From NCBI GenBank assembly GCA_002392505.1, contig DGHD01000027.1, forward strand, positions 1 through 15,075: a stretch of DNA of 15,075 nucleotides. Direction: 5' to 3'. Below are positions 5,900-13,329 of the stretch, piece after piece; the stretch's first letter is position 1, and each line of letters starts with the position of its first letter. The notes under the pieces are model-generated. The model did not search any database, was not told where the DNA came from, and worked only from the letters and a program-made list of their open reading frames with translations. This stretch comes from Christensenella sp. UBA3857. Its GTDB lineage: Bacteria > Bacillota > Clostridia > Christensenellales > CAG-138. The translations under genes were made by a program, and so were the position numbers.

Positions 5900-7513
5900 A
5901 TGAAAGCACCCAACGAGATAAAGTATTCCGTCACGGTCGGCGGGACGACAGTATCCGACAGCCGGGAGATCGTTTACGCGCCGCTGTTTTTCGGAGGCAG
6001 AGCGGCGGAGCTCAGGATCGCTCCCGTACTTCCCGAAGGGAATATCGCTTCCTGTACCGCGGGGATCAAAGCGCCCTGCGGCGGAAACATATTCATGAAC
6101 GGGTATCAGACCTGGACCTTCTGTCCGGAGTACACGAAAAAGAGCCGCATACGCGGGCTCCACGGCGTGCCGAAGCCGATAGTCAACGCGTTCAGCCTCG
6201 ACCGCTACGGCGATTATCATTTCGTGGATTACCCCAACAAAAAGGGCAGGCTCCACGGTATTTCGTACTGCTATTTCCGCGAGGGGGACGAATACCTCCT
6301 CATAGCGTCGCTCGATGAAACGAACGGCTATACGCTCTTCGATCTCGACGCGAACTCGGGCGAGCTCACGATCCGGCGCGACGCTGTCGGGCTTCGCGTC
6401 GGCGGCGGGTTCGAGGCGTTCAGCCTCTTCATCGCCGAGGGGAGCGAGGACGCGGTCTTCGACGCATGGTTCAAGGCGATGGATATAAAGCCCATCACGC
6501 GCGAGCCGATCTCCGGGTATTCGAGCTGGTACAACCGCTATCAGAACATCAGCGAGCAGTCCATCTATGAAGACCTTGCGGGCTGTGCAAAGGTCATGCA
6601 CGGCGGCGAGCTGTTCCAGATAGACGACGGCTGGGAGACCAAGGTGGGCGACTGGCTCGAGTGCGACAAGGCTAAATTCCCGAACGGCATGAAGACGGCG
6701 GCGGACGCCATCCATGCGAAGGGCTACAAGGCGGGGCTCTGGCTTGCGCCGTTCGTCGCCCAGAAGGATTCCGAGCTCGTCAGAAAGCACCACGATTGGC
6801 TCTATCTTCACGAGGATCGGCCCTGGTCCTGCGGGAGCAACTGGGGCGGGTTCTTTTCCCTCGATATAGACAACCCCGAGGTGATCGAATACCTTGAAAA
6901 GGTGTTCTCCCGCGTGTTCGACGAGTGGGGCTTCGACCTTGTAAAGCTCGACTTTCTTTACGGCGCGGCGCCCTTCGGCAGCGAAAAGGAGACCCGCGCG
7001 GGGCGCATGATAAGGGCGATGAAGCTTTTGCGCCGCCTTTGCGGGAAGCATGCGATACTCGGCTGCGGCGTGCCCGTAATGCCCGCCTTCGGGCTTGTGG
7101 AATACTGCCGCATAAGCTGCGACGTTTCGCTCGACTGGGACGACAAGCCCTGGATGCGTATGATGCACCGCGAGCGCGTTTCCACCAGGCAGGCGATGGG
7201 CAACACCGTCTTCCGCCGTCAGCTCAACGGCAGGGCGTATCTTTCCGATCCGGACGTGTTCTTCCTGCGCGACAGCAACATGAAGCTCACCAAAGCGCAG
7301 AAGCTCGACCTTGCCAGGCTGAACGCTCTGATGGGCGGGGTGTTCCTAACCTCCGACAATATGGGCGATTACGACGGGGAAAAGCTGAAGGAGTACCGCG
7401 AGGTATCCTCCCTCCGCGGCAGGAAGGTGACGCACGTCAGCTTCGACGGAAAGACCGTGAACGTCTCCTACGACGCGGGCGGCGCCGACGGGAGCATCAG
7501 CTTCAAGCTGTGA
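5900..7513 (+). CDS. GH36 alpha-galactosidase (short form)
   Basis: A 537-residue cytoplasmic protein. The N-terminal beta domain is about 1-195 (NGYQTWTF at 67-74), followed by a TIM barrel at about 200-480 and a short C-terminal beta domain. Family landmarks are FQIDDGWE (239-246), KAGLWLAPF (277-285), the nucleophile D351 in LVKLDFLYG, and a probable acid/base D408 in the R404-x-S-x-D408 motif. Length fits the compact Thermotoga GalA-like GH36 group rather than the 700-residue group. It hydrolyses terminal alpha-galactose, as in raffinose or melibiose. The start has GGAGG at 5891-5895, directly after the GH2 stop, giving a 9-base gap and likely translational coupling. Together the two enzymes suggest stepwise trimming of galactose-containing oligosaccharides. 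Confidence 0.92.
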   Translation: MKAPNEIKYSVTVGGTTVSDSREIVYAPLFFGGRAAELRIAPVLPEGNIASCTAGIKAPCGGNIFMNGYQTWTFCPEYTKKSRIRGLHGVPKPIVNAFSLDRYGDYHFVDYPNKKGRLHGISYCYFREGDEYLLIASLDETNGYTLFDLDANSGELTIRRDAVGLRVGGGFEAFSLFIAEGSEDAVFDAWFKAMDIKPITREPISGYSSWYNRYQNISEQSIYEDLAGCAKVMHGGELFQIDDGWETKVGDWLECDKAKFPNGMKTAADAIHAKGYKAGLWLAPFVAQKDSELVRKHHDWLYLHEDRPWSCGSNWGGFFSLDIDNPEVIEYLEKVFSRVFDEWGFDLVKLDFLYGAAPFGSEKETRAGRMIRAMKLLRRLCGKHAILGCGVPVMPAFGLVEYCRISCDVSLDWDDKPWMRMMHRERVSTRQAMGNTVFRRQLNGRAYLSDPDVFFLRDSNMKLTKAQKLDLARLNALMGGVFLTSDNMGDYDGEKLKEYREVSSLRGRKVTHVSFDGKTVNVSYDAGGADGSISFKL

Positions 7514-7551
7514 GATATAAGATTTTACTATAATTTTACACGCCGCATACA

Positions 7552-7580
7552 CGGACGGGATTGAAAAAACATCCCGTCCG
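7552..7580. promoter_or_regulatory. Perfect 10-bp inverted repeat overlapping the exporter promoter
   Basis: CGGACGGGAT (7552-7561), 9-base loop, ATCCCGTCCG (7571-7580). The loop carries most of the -35 hexamer and the right arm fills the spacer up to the -10. This is a typical place for a repressor operator. It may also act as a terminator hairpin for the GH2-GH36 operon, but only cgttatta follows, not a T-run, so termination would be weak. Confidence 0.65.
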
Positions 7581-7589
7581 CGTTATTAT
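7561..7589 (+). promoter_or_regulatory. Promoter of the ABC exporter operon
   Basis: TTGAAA (7561-7566), 17-base spacer, TATTAT (7584-7589): one mismatch in each hexamer. Predicted start near 7596, leaving a leader of about 25 bases that holds GGAGG at 7608-7612, 8 bases before the ATG at 7621. Confidence 0.6.
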
Positions 7590-7620
7590 GATACCGATAA
7601 ATCGAACGGAGGCAGCATAA

Positions 7621-8322
7621 ATGCTCGATATTCGTCATCTAACCAAGAAGTTCGGGGATAAGGTCGCGGTAAACGATCTTTCGCTCAACATCCGCCCGGG
7701 CGAGATCTACGGCTTTATCGGTCACAACGGCGCGGGAAAGACCACCACATTAAAGAGCGTCGTCGGCATACTGAAGCTCGACGAGGGCGAGATATTCATC
7801 GACGGTCACTCCGTGAAGGACGAACCGACCGAGTGCAAGAAGCTGATCGCCTACATACCCGACGATCCCGACCTTTACGGGTTCATGAAGGGCATACAGT
7901 TTTTGAACTTCATCGCCGATATCTACGGCGTCGGCGCCGCGGAGCGCGCCGAGAAGATCCGGACGTACTCCGATATCTTCGGGCTGACCGGGGATCTTGC
8001 ACAGCCCATAAGCGCGTACTCCCACGGCATGAAGCAGAAGCTCGCGATAATCGCCGCCTGGCTCCACGATCCGAAGCTCATAATAATGGACGAACCCTTC
8101 GTAGGGCTCGATCCCAAGGCTTCGCACACGCTGAAGCTGATGATGCGCGAGGTGTGCGACAAGGGCGGGGCGATATTCTTCTCCACCCACGTTCTGGAGG
8201 TTGCCGAGAAGCTCTGCGACAAGATCGCCATAATCAAGGAGGGGCGGCTTATCCGCTCCGGCACGATGGAGGAGGTCAAGGGCGACGATTCGCTTGAGGA
8301 CGTCTTCCTTGAGCTTGAATAG
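7621..8322 (+). CDS. ABC exporter ATP-binding protein
   Basis: A 233-residue nucleotide-binding protein that powers the permease encoded next. Walker A is GHNGAGKTT (34-42), the signature is YSHGMKQK (133-140, the divergent form usual in ABC-2-type exporters rather than LSGGQ), Walker B is LIIMDEP (153-159), the D-loop is GLDP (162-165) and the switch His is H190 in FSTHVLE. The Q-loop region reads YIPDDPDLY, without Gln, as is common in this subfamily. The C-terminus ends soon after the switch region, so there is no regulatory domain. The start is supported by GGAGG with 8-base spacing. Its stop is 1 base before the permease ATG at 8324. Substrate is unknown. Confidence 0.93.
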   Translation: MLDIRHLTKKFGDKVAVNDLSLNIRPGEIYGFIGHNGAGKTTTLKSVVGILKLDEGEIFIDGHSVKDEPTECKKLIAYIPDDPDLYGFMKGIQFLNFIADIYGVGAAERAEKIRTYSDIFGLTGDLAQPISAYSHGMKQKLAIIAAWLHDPKLIIMDEPFVGLDPKASHTLKLMMREVCDKGGAIFFSTHVLEVAEKLCDKIAIIKEGRLIRSGTMEEVKGDDSLEDVFLELE

Positions 8323-8323
8323 A

Positions 8324-9937
8324 ATGCATAATATGGTCAAAGCACTTATCAAAAAGGAGCTCCTGCAGTTCCTCTCCATATACACCATCGATAAACGGAA
8401 GGGCAGATCGCGTTCCGTCGGCGTGACGGTGCTGCTGCTCATATTGATGGGCTACGCGCTCGTTTCGTTCGCAGGCATGTTCTTCATGATGTACTCCTCG
8501 ATCGCGCCCGCGGTCGCCGAGACGAACGAAAACCGGCTCCTCTTCGCCATGGCCGGCGCGCTGACGATCGCCGTGAGCATATTGGGCAGCGCGTTCACGA
8601 CCTATTCCGTGCTGTATAAAGCGAAGGACAACGAGCTTTTGCTCTCGCTGCCTATACCGCCCGCCAAAATACTCTCCGTCAGGGTGCTGACGGTATTCGT
8701 GCTGAGCCTCGTTTCCTGCGTTATCGCGTGGACGCCTTCGCTCATCGCGTACGTCATTTTCATCGGCTTCTCCCCCGCCGTGCTCGTCGGGCATTTCATA
8801 ATGACGTTCGCGCTTGCCGCGTTCGCCTCGGTGATCTCGAGCGTGCTCGGCTGGCTCATCGCGCTCGTGACGGGCTTCGTCAGGAACAAGTCGCTCGTGA
8901 CCGTGCTTTTATCCGTCGGCTTCATCGCGGTGTATTACGGGTTCTACTTCCGTATGCAGTCGATACTGCGCTCCGTGATAGCGAATATGGATCGGATCGC
9001 CGAAGCCATGCACGGCTGGGCGTGGCCGCTGATGCAGGTCGGCAGGGCGGCTTCGGGCGAAATCCTGCCCCTTGCCGCGATAACGCTCATCGCAGCCGCG
9101 CTGTTCATTCTGATGTACGTCGTGCTCTCGAAGACGCTCTTCGGCGTGCTCACCGCCTCCGGCAAAGTGAAAAAGGCGGTCTACCGCGAGAAGGAAGCCA
9201 AAGCCGGCACCGCCGCGGGCGCCCTTTTGAAGCGCGAGCTGATGCACTTCGTTTCAAGCCCCGTGCTGATTCTCAACACCGGGTTCGGCGTGCTCGTTGT
9301 CGTTGTCGGCGCAGTCGTCGCCGTTATTAAAGCGGACGCGCTGAAGGATCTGCTCAACGGCAGCTCCATGCCCTTCTTCATGACCGCCGCTGCAGGCGTC
9401 CTGCCCGCGGCAGCCGTCTCTATGGTGATGATCATGGACTGCTTCACCGCTTCGTCCGTCTCGCTCGAGGGCAAGCATATCTGGCTCGTCCAATCGACGC
9501 CCGTGCCCGCAAAGCTCGTGCTCCGCATGAAGGAGCTGACTCACGTGCTCCTCAACGCCGTGCCCGGCGCCATCGCCGCCGCGGTGATATCATACGTGCT
9601 GCGCGCCTCGTTGGCGGAGGCGATGCTGAGCGCCCTGCTTGCGGCGATATTCGTGTGGCTTAACGCCGCGTTCGGGCTGATGATGAACCTTTTGAAGCCC
9701 AACCTCGAATGGACCAACGAATCCGTGCCCGTAAAGCAGGGGCTGCCCGTGCTGTTCACGATGCTGTTCGGCTTCGGCTCGCTTCTTGTGCTCGCCGGGC
9801 TGCTGATCGGGCTTTCCCTGACCGTCGGCACGATACCCGCGCTTGCGGTCGGATGCGCGGTCTTCGCCCTCCCCGCGGTACTGATCGACCTCTGGATCGG
9901 GTCCCGCGGCGCGGAAAGGTTCAGGCATATTTCGTAA
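8324..9937 (+). CDS. ABC exporter permease with 12 predicted membrane segments
   Basis: A 537-residue integral membrane protein, partner of the ATPase just upstream. Hydrophobic segments lie at about 34-57, 73-98, 120-146, 153-183, 191-210, 250-273, 313-335, 351-376, 408-426, 433-457, 474-500 and 503-524. The two halves share a cytosolic motif: ELLLSLPIPPAKILSVR (104-120) and KHIWLVQSTPVPAKLVLR (384-401). That points to two fused six-helix halves, so one polypeptide may do the work of a permease dimer. Starts at 8324 (ATG, one base after the ATPase stop) and 8333 (ATG) are both possible; neither has a strong ribosome site, so coupling to the ATPase is likely. It resembles the putative ABC exporter family of Clostridia with unknown cargo. 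Confidence 0.85.
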   Translation: MHNMVKALIKKELLQFLSIYTIDKRKGRSRSVGVTVLLLILMGYALVSFAGMFFMMYSSIAPAVAETNENRLLFAMAGALTIAVSILGSAFTTYSVLYKAKDNELLLSLPIPPAKILSVRVLTVFVLSLVSCVIAWTPSLIAYVIFIGFSPAVLVGHFIMTFALAAFASVISSVLGWLIALVTGFVRNKSLVTVLLSVGFIAVYYGFYFRMQSILRSVIANMDRIAEAMHGWAWPLMQVGRAASGEILPLAAITLIAAALFILMYVVLSKTLFGVLTASGKVKKAVYREKEAKAGTAAGALLKRELMHFVSSPVLILNTGFGVLVVVVGAVVAVIKADALKDLLNGSSMPFFMTAAAGVLPAAAVSMVMIMDCFTASSVSLEGKHIWLVQSTPVPAKLVLRMKELTHVLLNAVPGAIAAAVISYVLRASLAEAMLSALLAAIFVWLNAAFGLMMNLLKPNLEWTNESVPVKQGLPVLFTMLFGFGSLLVLAGLLIGLSLTVGTIPALAVGCAVFALPAVLIDLWIGSRGAERFRHIS

Positions 9938-9949
9938 AAAAGGCAAAGA

Positions 9950-9978
9950 AAAAGACCGTTCCAAAGGAACGGTCTTTT
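9950..9978. terminator. Bidirectional intrinsic terminator
   Basis: A 13-bp perfect stem, AAAAGACCGTTCC (9950-9962), AAA loop (9963-9965), GGAACGGTCTTTT (9966-9978). A-run on the left and T-run on the right make it work both ways. It lies between the exporter permease (plus) and the lipoprotein gene (minus), both of which end into it. Confidence 0.92.
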
Positions 9979-9992
9979 ATCGTTTTTCCCGA

Positions 9993-10742
9993 TTACTTAG
10001 CGACTACGCTGGTGATGTGGGGATTTACGCCGTCATACCAGTAGAGGAAGCCCTCGCAGTCGATGGTGTCGCCGACCTTGAGGTTCTTGACCGCGTTATA
10101 GACCTCGGTGGTGTTGTCGCAGAGGTAGCTCTCAACGGTGAAGGTGTAAACGTTCTCGCCGAGCTTTACCTTGAAGTACAGGTCGTCGCCGTCCTCACCG
10201 GAGTTGTCCCACTTATAGAAGAACGCGGCGTCGTTGCCCTCGTCATCCTGACCGACCGCCTCGACGACGGCGCCGGTGACCTTGAAGAACTCGTTCTGAT
10301 GCTTGATCAGATCGTCCGTGCCGAAGAGCGCGGTGGCGTCGAAAGCCTCGGCAATGAAGCTGCCCTCTTCGATCTCGAAGGTGGCGTCGATGATCTCGAC
10401 CTCGCCCTGCCACTCGGACTTATGACCGGTGACCTTTATCTTGGTGCCGGGAACGAGCTTCGCGTAATCCGCCTCGGAGCATGCCATTTCGTAAAGGAAG
10501 TAGGCGCCGTCATGATCCTGGGTGTAAACGGTTGCCTTATCCTCCCACCAGCTCTGCTTCGCCTGAACGTAGGTCTCAACGACGACCTCGGCGTCGATCT
10601 CGGCGGCAACGTACTCGGCATAGGTCATAACGCCCTCGCCCTTGACGTCTTCCTTGTTATCCTCGCCGGCGGGCTTTTTGCAGGCGGTGAACGCCGCAAG
10701 AGCCATAACGGCAACAAGAATAAGAGCTAAAAACTTTTTCAT
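9993..10742 (-). CDS. Lipoprotein of unknown function with two possible OB-fold-like domains
   Basis: A 249-residue predicted lipoprotein. Residues 1-20 form a signal peptide and AAFTAC gives lipidated Cys21, followed by an acidic Lys/Glu/Asp linker to about 37. The rest is acidic and beta-rich. Two stretches have similar endings: PGTKIKVTGHKSEWQGEVEI (98-117) and VGDTIDCEGFLYWYDGVNPH (223-242), each a short strand-turn-strand pattern like the last strands of an OB fold. I do not recognise a family with confidence. The start is fixed by AAGGAGG at 10757-10751, 8 bases before ATG. The strong ribosome site and promoter suggest abundant expression. It lies after the sugar ABC operon on the same strand but has its own promoter; it might bind a surface ligand. 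Confidence 0.85.
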   Translation of the reverse strand: MKKFLALILVAVMALAAFTACKKPAGEDNKEDVKGEGVMTYAEYVAAEIDAEVVVETYVQAKQSWWEDKATVYTQDHDGAYFLYEMACSEADYAKLVPGTKIKVTGHKSEWQGEVEIIDATFEIEEGSFIAEAFDATALFGTDDLIKHQNEFFKVTGAVVEAVGQDDEGNDAAFFYKWDNSGEDGDDLYFKVKLGENVYTFTVESYLCDNTTEVYNAVKNLKVGDTIDCEGFLYWYDGVNPHITSVVAK

Positions 10743-10764
10743 ATCAATATCCTCCTTGATGATA

Positions 10765-10778
10765 GTCCCTTTGGGGAC
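10765..10778 (-). promoter_or_regulatory. Hairpin at the 5' end of the lipoprotein mRNA
   Basis: GTCCC (10765-10769), TTTG loop, GGGAC (10774-10778). It starts at the predicted transcript 5' end, about 7 bases after the -10, and ends before the ribosome site. It could stabilise the message; operator function is also possible. Confidence 0.4.
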
Positions 10779-10784
10779 GACCAT

Positions 10785-10812
10785 ATTATACTGTATTTTG
10801 CGGACAAATCAA
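10785..10812 (-). promoter_or_regulatory. Promoter of the lipoprotein gene
   Basis: On the minus strand TTGATT (10812-10807), 16-base spacer, TATAAT (10790-10785). The -10 is perfect consensus. Predicted start near 10778, giving a leader of about 36 bases. This lets the lipoprotein be expressed apart from the sugar ABC operon upstream, for which I see no strong terminator in 10743-10839. Confidence 0.65.
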
Positions 10813-10839
10813 GCTTTTCGCCGGAGAAAAAAGGTTATA

Positions 10840-12453
10840 TTATTTGTTCCTTCTTTTCTTCAAAACGACGAGGAGCCGGCTTATGCCTATCAGCACCCAC
10901 GCCGCGGCGAGCACTATTATCAGCGCCTTCGCGGTGCCGGGAAGCATGCCGAGCTCCTTTTTGCCGACGGAATCCGCCTGCCTGCCGCCGTTAAGACGGT
11001 AGAGCGAGGTCACGTCGGAGAAGAGCTTTTCCATATAGGCGTCGTCCACGGTCTCATTGCGGCGGACGGATTTGGTCGTGTTCTCGATCAGCGTGCCGGC
11101 GGCGTCGCGGAGCGAGGCGGAGCCGTTGAACACGGGGGTTATGAACGTGTTGTCCACGTTATCGAGAAGGAGCTTTGCCGCCTGTATTTTCACGTCGTAA
11201 TGTACGTCGTTGTCCGCGCCCTCCATCGAGAGGTACTCCTTATACTCCGCGGAGTCCTGCGCCTTCAGCGTGACGGGCACGTAGCCCTCCGTCTCGGAAT
11301 AGGCGATCTGCACCTCGTTCGTCAGCAGGAACTGCGCGAACAGCCACGAGGCGAGCACCTGCTGGGGGTCCTTCTTGTTGAAAACGCATACCGACGGTCC
11401 CTGCGAGATCATCTGCGGGTGCTCCGGATCGAGCTGGGGAATGGGCTTTACGACGGTCTCGAACTCGATTATCTTGTCCTCCGCGATATCGTGATGCGTC
11501 GCGTGGGAGCCCATCCACGTCGCGCCGGCGGTGGAGTCGATCGCGAAAATGCACTGCCCGGCGTTTAAGAAATTGCCGGGGTAGCTCGATATCTTGAACG
11601 TGGAGAAGGCGCCCTTCTCGACGTGCTCCGCTATCGTGTAAAGGTGGCTCTTCGCGGTGTCGTTGAAGAGGAGTATCTCCCCCTCCGGGGTGGAGTAGTC
11701 CGCGCCGGACTGCTTCAAAAGCTGTATCATCATGTTGTCCGTCGACTTGTAGATGAACGGGACCATCACCTTCTGCCCGTTGATCTTGAACGTGCCGTCG
11801 GCGTTCTTCTCCATGGCGGCGTCGGATACCTCCCACACGAAGTCCCACGTGAGCTTTTCCGGTATGGTGTAGCCGAGCTTTTCAACAAGGTCCTTGTTTA
11901 TGTAGCACGCCTCGGTCGAGCGCATGAACGGTATCGCGTAATGCACGCCGTTTATCTCGCACTCGGAGAGGTACTTTTCTATCACCTCGTCCTTCGTCGG
12001 GGCGTCGAACCTGACCTCGCTCCCGCCGAGCCCGTATTTCGGATCGCCGAACAGCCCGTCGAGCGGGACTACGACGTTCTTGCCGGTGAGGTAGGTCGCG
12101 ATATGGTCGGGATACGTGATGCAGACGTCCGGCGTCGTGCCGGTCGCGATATTGGTTATAACGTCGTTATAGATCTTGCCGTAATCGGTATAGCGGCGCA
12201 TATTGACCTTTACGTTGGGATAGAGCGCCTCGAAATCCGCTATCGCCTTTTTGTAGATCTTTACCTGGGTATTGTTGGTGTCGTTCTTTGCCCAGAACGT
12301 GACCTCATATTCGCGGGAGGTATCGAATTCCTCCGGTATCTCAAACTCCTTCAGACCCTTCGAGCCGTGACAGCCGGCAAGCGGCGTCAGCGAAACGGCG
12401 AGCACGAGCGCGGCGGCGGCGCCGAAAAGGATGCGTTTTATAATGCTTCTCAT
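10840..12453 (-). CDS. Sugar ABC transporter solute-binding lipoprotein with a C-terminal membrane helix
   Basis: A 537-residue family 1 extracellular solute-binding protein that would capture sugar and deliver it to the two permeases. Residues 1-27 are a lipoprotein signal ending LTPLAGC, with Cys28 lipidated. The binding fold starts near EVTFWAKNDTNNTQ and shows the usual features FEALYPNVKV and ATGTTPDV. The odd part is the end: a hydrophobic helix at about 509-529 (AKALIIVLAAAWVLIGISRLL) followed by basic KKRRNK, which looks like a second membrane anchor with a cytosolic tail. The ATG at 12453 overlaps the upstream permease stop as ATGA and has GAGGGGG upstream; the frame upstream of it lies inside the permease gene and is discarded. 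It is last in its operon, whereas binding-protein genes usually come first. Confidence 0.9.
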   Translation of the reverse strand: MRSIIKRILFGAAAALVLAVSLTPLAGCHGSKGLKEFEIPEEFDTSREYEVTFWAKNDTNNTQVKIYKKAIADFEALYPNVKVNMRRYTDYGKIYNDVITNIATGTTPDVCITYPDHIATYLTGKNVVVPLDGLFGDPKYGLGGSEVRFDAPTKDEVIEKYLSECEINGVHYAIPFMRSTEACYINKDLVEKLGYTIPEKLTWDFVWEVSDAAMEKNADGTFKINGQKVMVPFIYKSTDNMMIQLLKQSGADYSTPEGEILLFNDTAKSHLYTIAEHVEKGAFSTFKISSYPGNFLNAGQCIFAIDSTAGATWMGSHATHHDIAEDKIIEFETVVKPIPQLDPEHPQMISQGPSVCVFNKKDPQQVLASWLFAQFLLTNEVQIAYSETEGYVPVTLKAQDSAEYKEYLSMEGADNDVHYDVKIQAAKLLLDNVDNTFITPVFNGSASLRDAAGTLIENTTKSVRRNETVDDAYMEKLFSDVTSLYRLNGGRQADSVGKKELGMLPGTAKALIIVLAAAWVLIGISRLLVVLKKRRNK

Positions 12454-13319
12454 CCCTTCGTGCCCCCTCTCGAAACGCCTGCCATTATCTTTTTGCGGAA
12501 CACGAGGAACAGCACTATGAGCGGGACTGATATGACGACGACCGCCGCCATCATGGCGGGTATGTTCTCCCGCCCGAAGCCGTTCTCCCTTATCTCCTGT
12601 ATGCCGTTCGAGACGAGGAAATACGCCTGCTCGTCGGTGATGAGGCGGGGCCATACGTAGGAATTCCAGCACTCGATGACCTTCAGTATAACGACGGTGA
12701 TTATCGTCGGGCGGCAGATCGGGACCATTACCTTCAAAAGATATTTAAGGTCCGAGGTGCCGTCGACCTTCGCCGCCTTATAGAGCTCGTCCGGGATCTG
12801 CTCGAAATTCTCCTTCAAAAGATAGATGTAGAATACCGAGGTGACGGACGGGAGTATGAGTCCCGTGTAGGTGTTCCTCATGCCGAGATTTGTTATCGTC
12901 TGGAAATTGGTGATAATAACGAGCTCGTTCGGGATCATCATGAGCGAGAGGAATATCGCGAACACGACGTTCTTTCCCTTGAAATCGAGCCTTGCGAACG
13001 CGAACGCCGCAAGCACCGTCACGACGAGCATTATGCCCGTCGTCACGACGGTGAATATGAGCGTGTTGGTGAAATACCGCGCGAGCGGCACCGCCTTGAA
13101 CGCCTCGACGTAGTTTTGGAGCGTCGGCGCCTCGGCGATGAATTTAGGCACATACTCCGAATTATAGGAGCTGTAGCTCTTTATCGAGGAGAGCAGCATC
13201 CAGTAAAACGGAAAAAGCACCATCACCGCCCAAACGGTGAGCATTGCGTAGGTCAGCACGCGGACGACCCTTCGCCTTAGGGCGGCGCGTCTTTCGATCT
13301 TTTCAAAATCGCCGTTCAT
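12450..13319 (-). CDS. Carbohydrate ABC transporter permease, MalG type
   Basis: A 289-residue inner-membrane subunit of the importer (binding-protein-dependent transport permease family). A basic N-terminus precedes the first helix at about 22-45, with further helices at about 84-108, 117-136, 150-168, 205-220 and 256-275. The EAA loop that docks on the ATPase is ELYKAAKVDGTSDLKYL with the closing Pro at P200 (about 178-200). Family length is normal. GAGGAGG just before the ATG overlaps the MalF-type stop, 10 bases away, and its own stop overlaps the binding-protein start by 4 bases (ATGA), so translation is coupled through the operon. Confidence 0.94.
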   Translation of the reverse strand: MNGDFEKIERRAALRRRVVRVLTYAMLTVWAVMVLFPFYWMLLSSIKSYSSYNSEYVPKFIAEAPTLQNYVEAFKAVPLARYFTNTLIFTVVTTGIMLVVTVLAAFAFARLDFKGKNVVFAIFLSLMMIPNELVIITNFQTITNLGMRNTYTGLILPSVTSVFYIYLLKENFEQIPDELYKAAKVDGTSDLKYLLKVMVPICRPTIITVVILKVIECWNSYVWPRLITDEQAYFLVSNGIQEIRENGFGRENIPAMMAAVVVISVPLIVLFLVFRKKIMAGVSRGGTKG

Positions 13320-13329
13320 GTTCGCCTCC

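Noticed and set aside
5615..7168. Long open frame of 517 codons on the minus strand, opposite GH2/GH36
   Set aside because: It crosses two well-supported enzymes, has no recognisable domain or ribosome site, and is of the kind produced opposite GC-rich coding sequence.
7529..7534. TATAAT just after the GH36 stop as an exporter promoter
   Set aside because: No acceptable -35 lies 16-18 bases upstream; the TTGAAA/TATTAT pair at 7561-7589 is much better.
7552..7583. Simple intrinsic terminator for the GH2-GH36 operon
   Set aside because: The stem is strong but no T-run follows, and it overlaps a good promoter, so an operator role is preferred; partial termination remains possible.
10743..10839. 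Terminator after the solute-binding gene
   Set aside because: A T-run follows the stop on the minus strand, but only a weak AT-rich stem with a G-T pair precedes it, so I do not call it.
12454..12672. In-frame N-terminal extension of the solute-binding protein
   Set aside because: It overlaps the MalG-type gene, would bury the lipoprotein signal, and the ATG at 12453 has a ribosome site and ATGA coupling.
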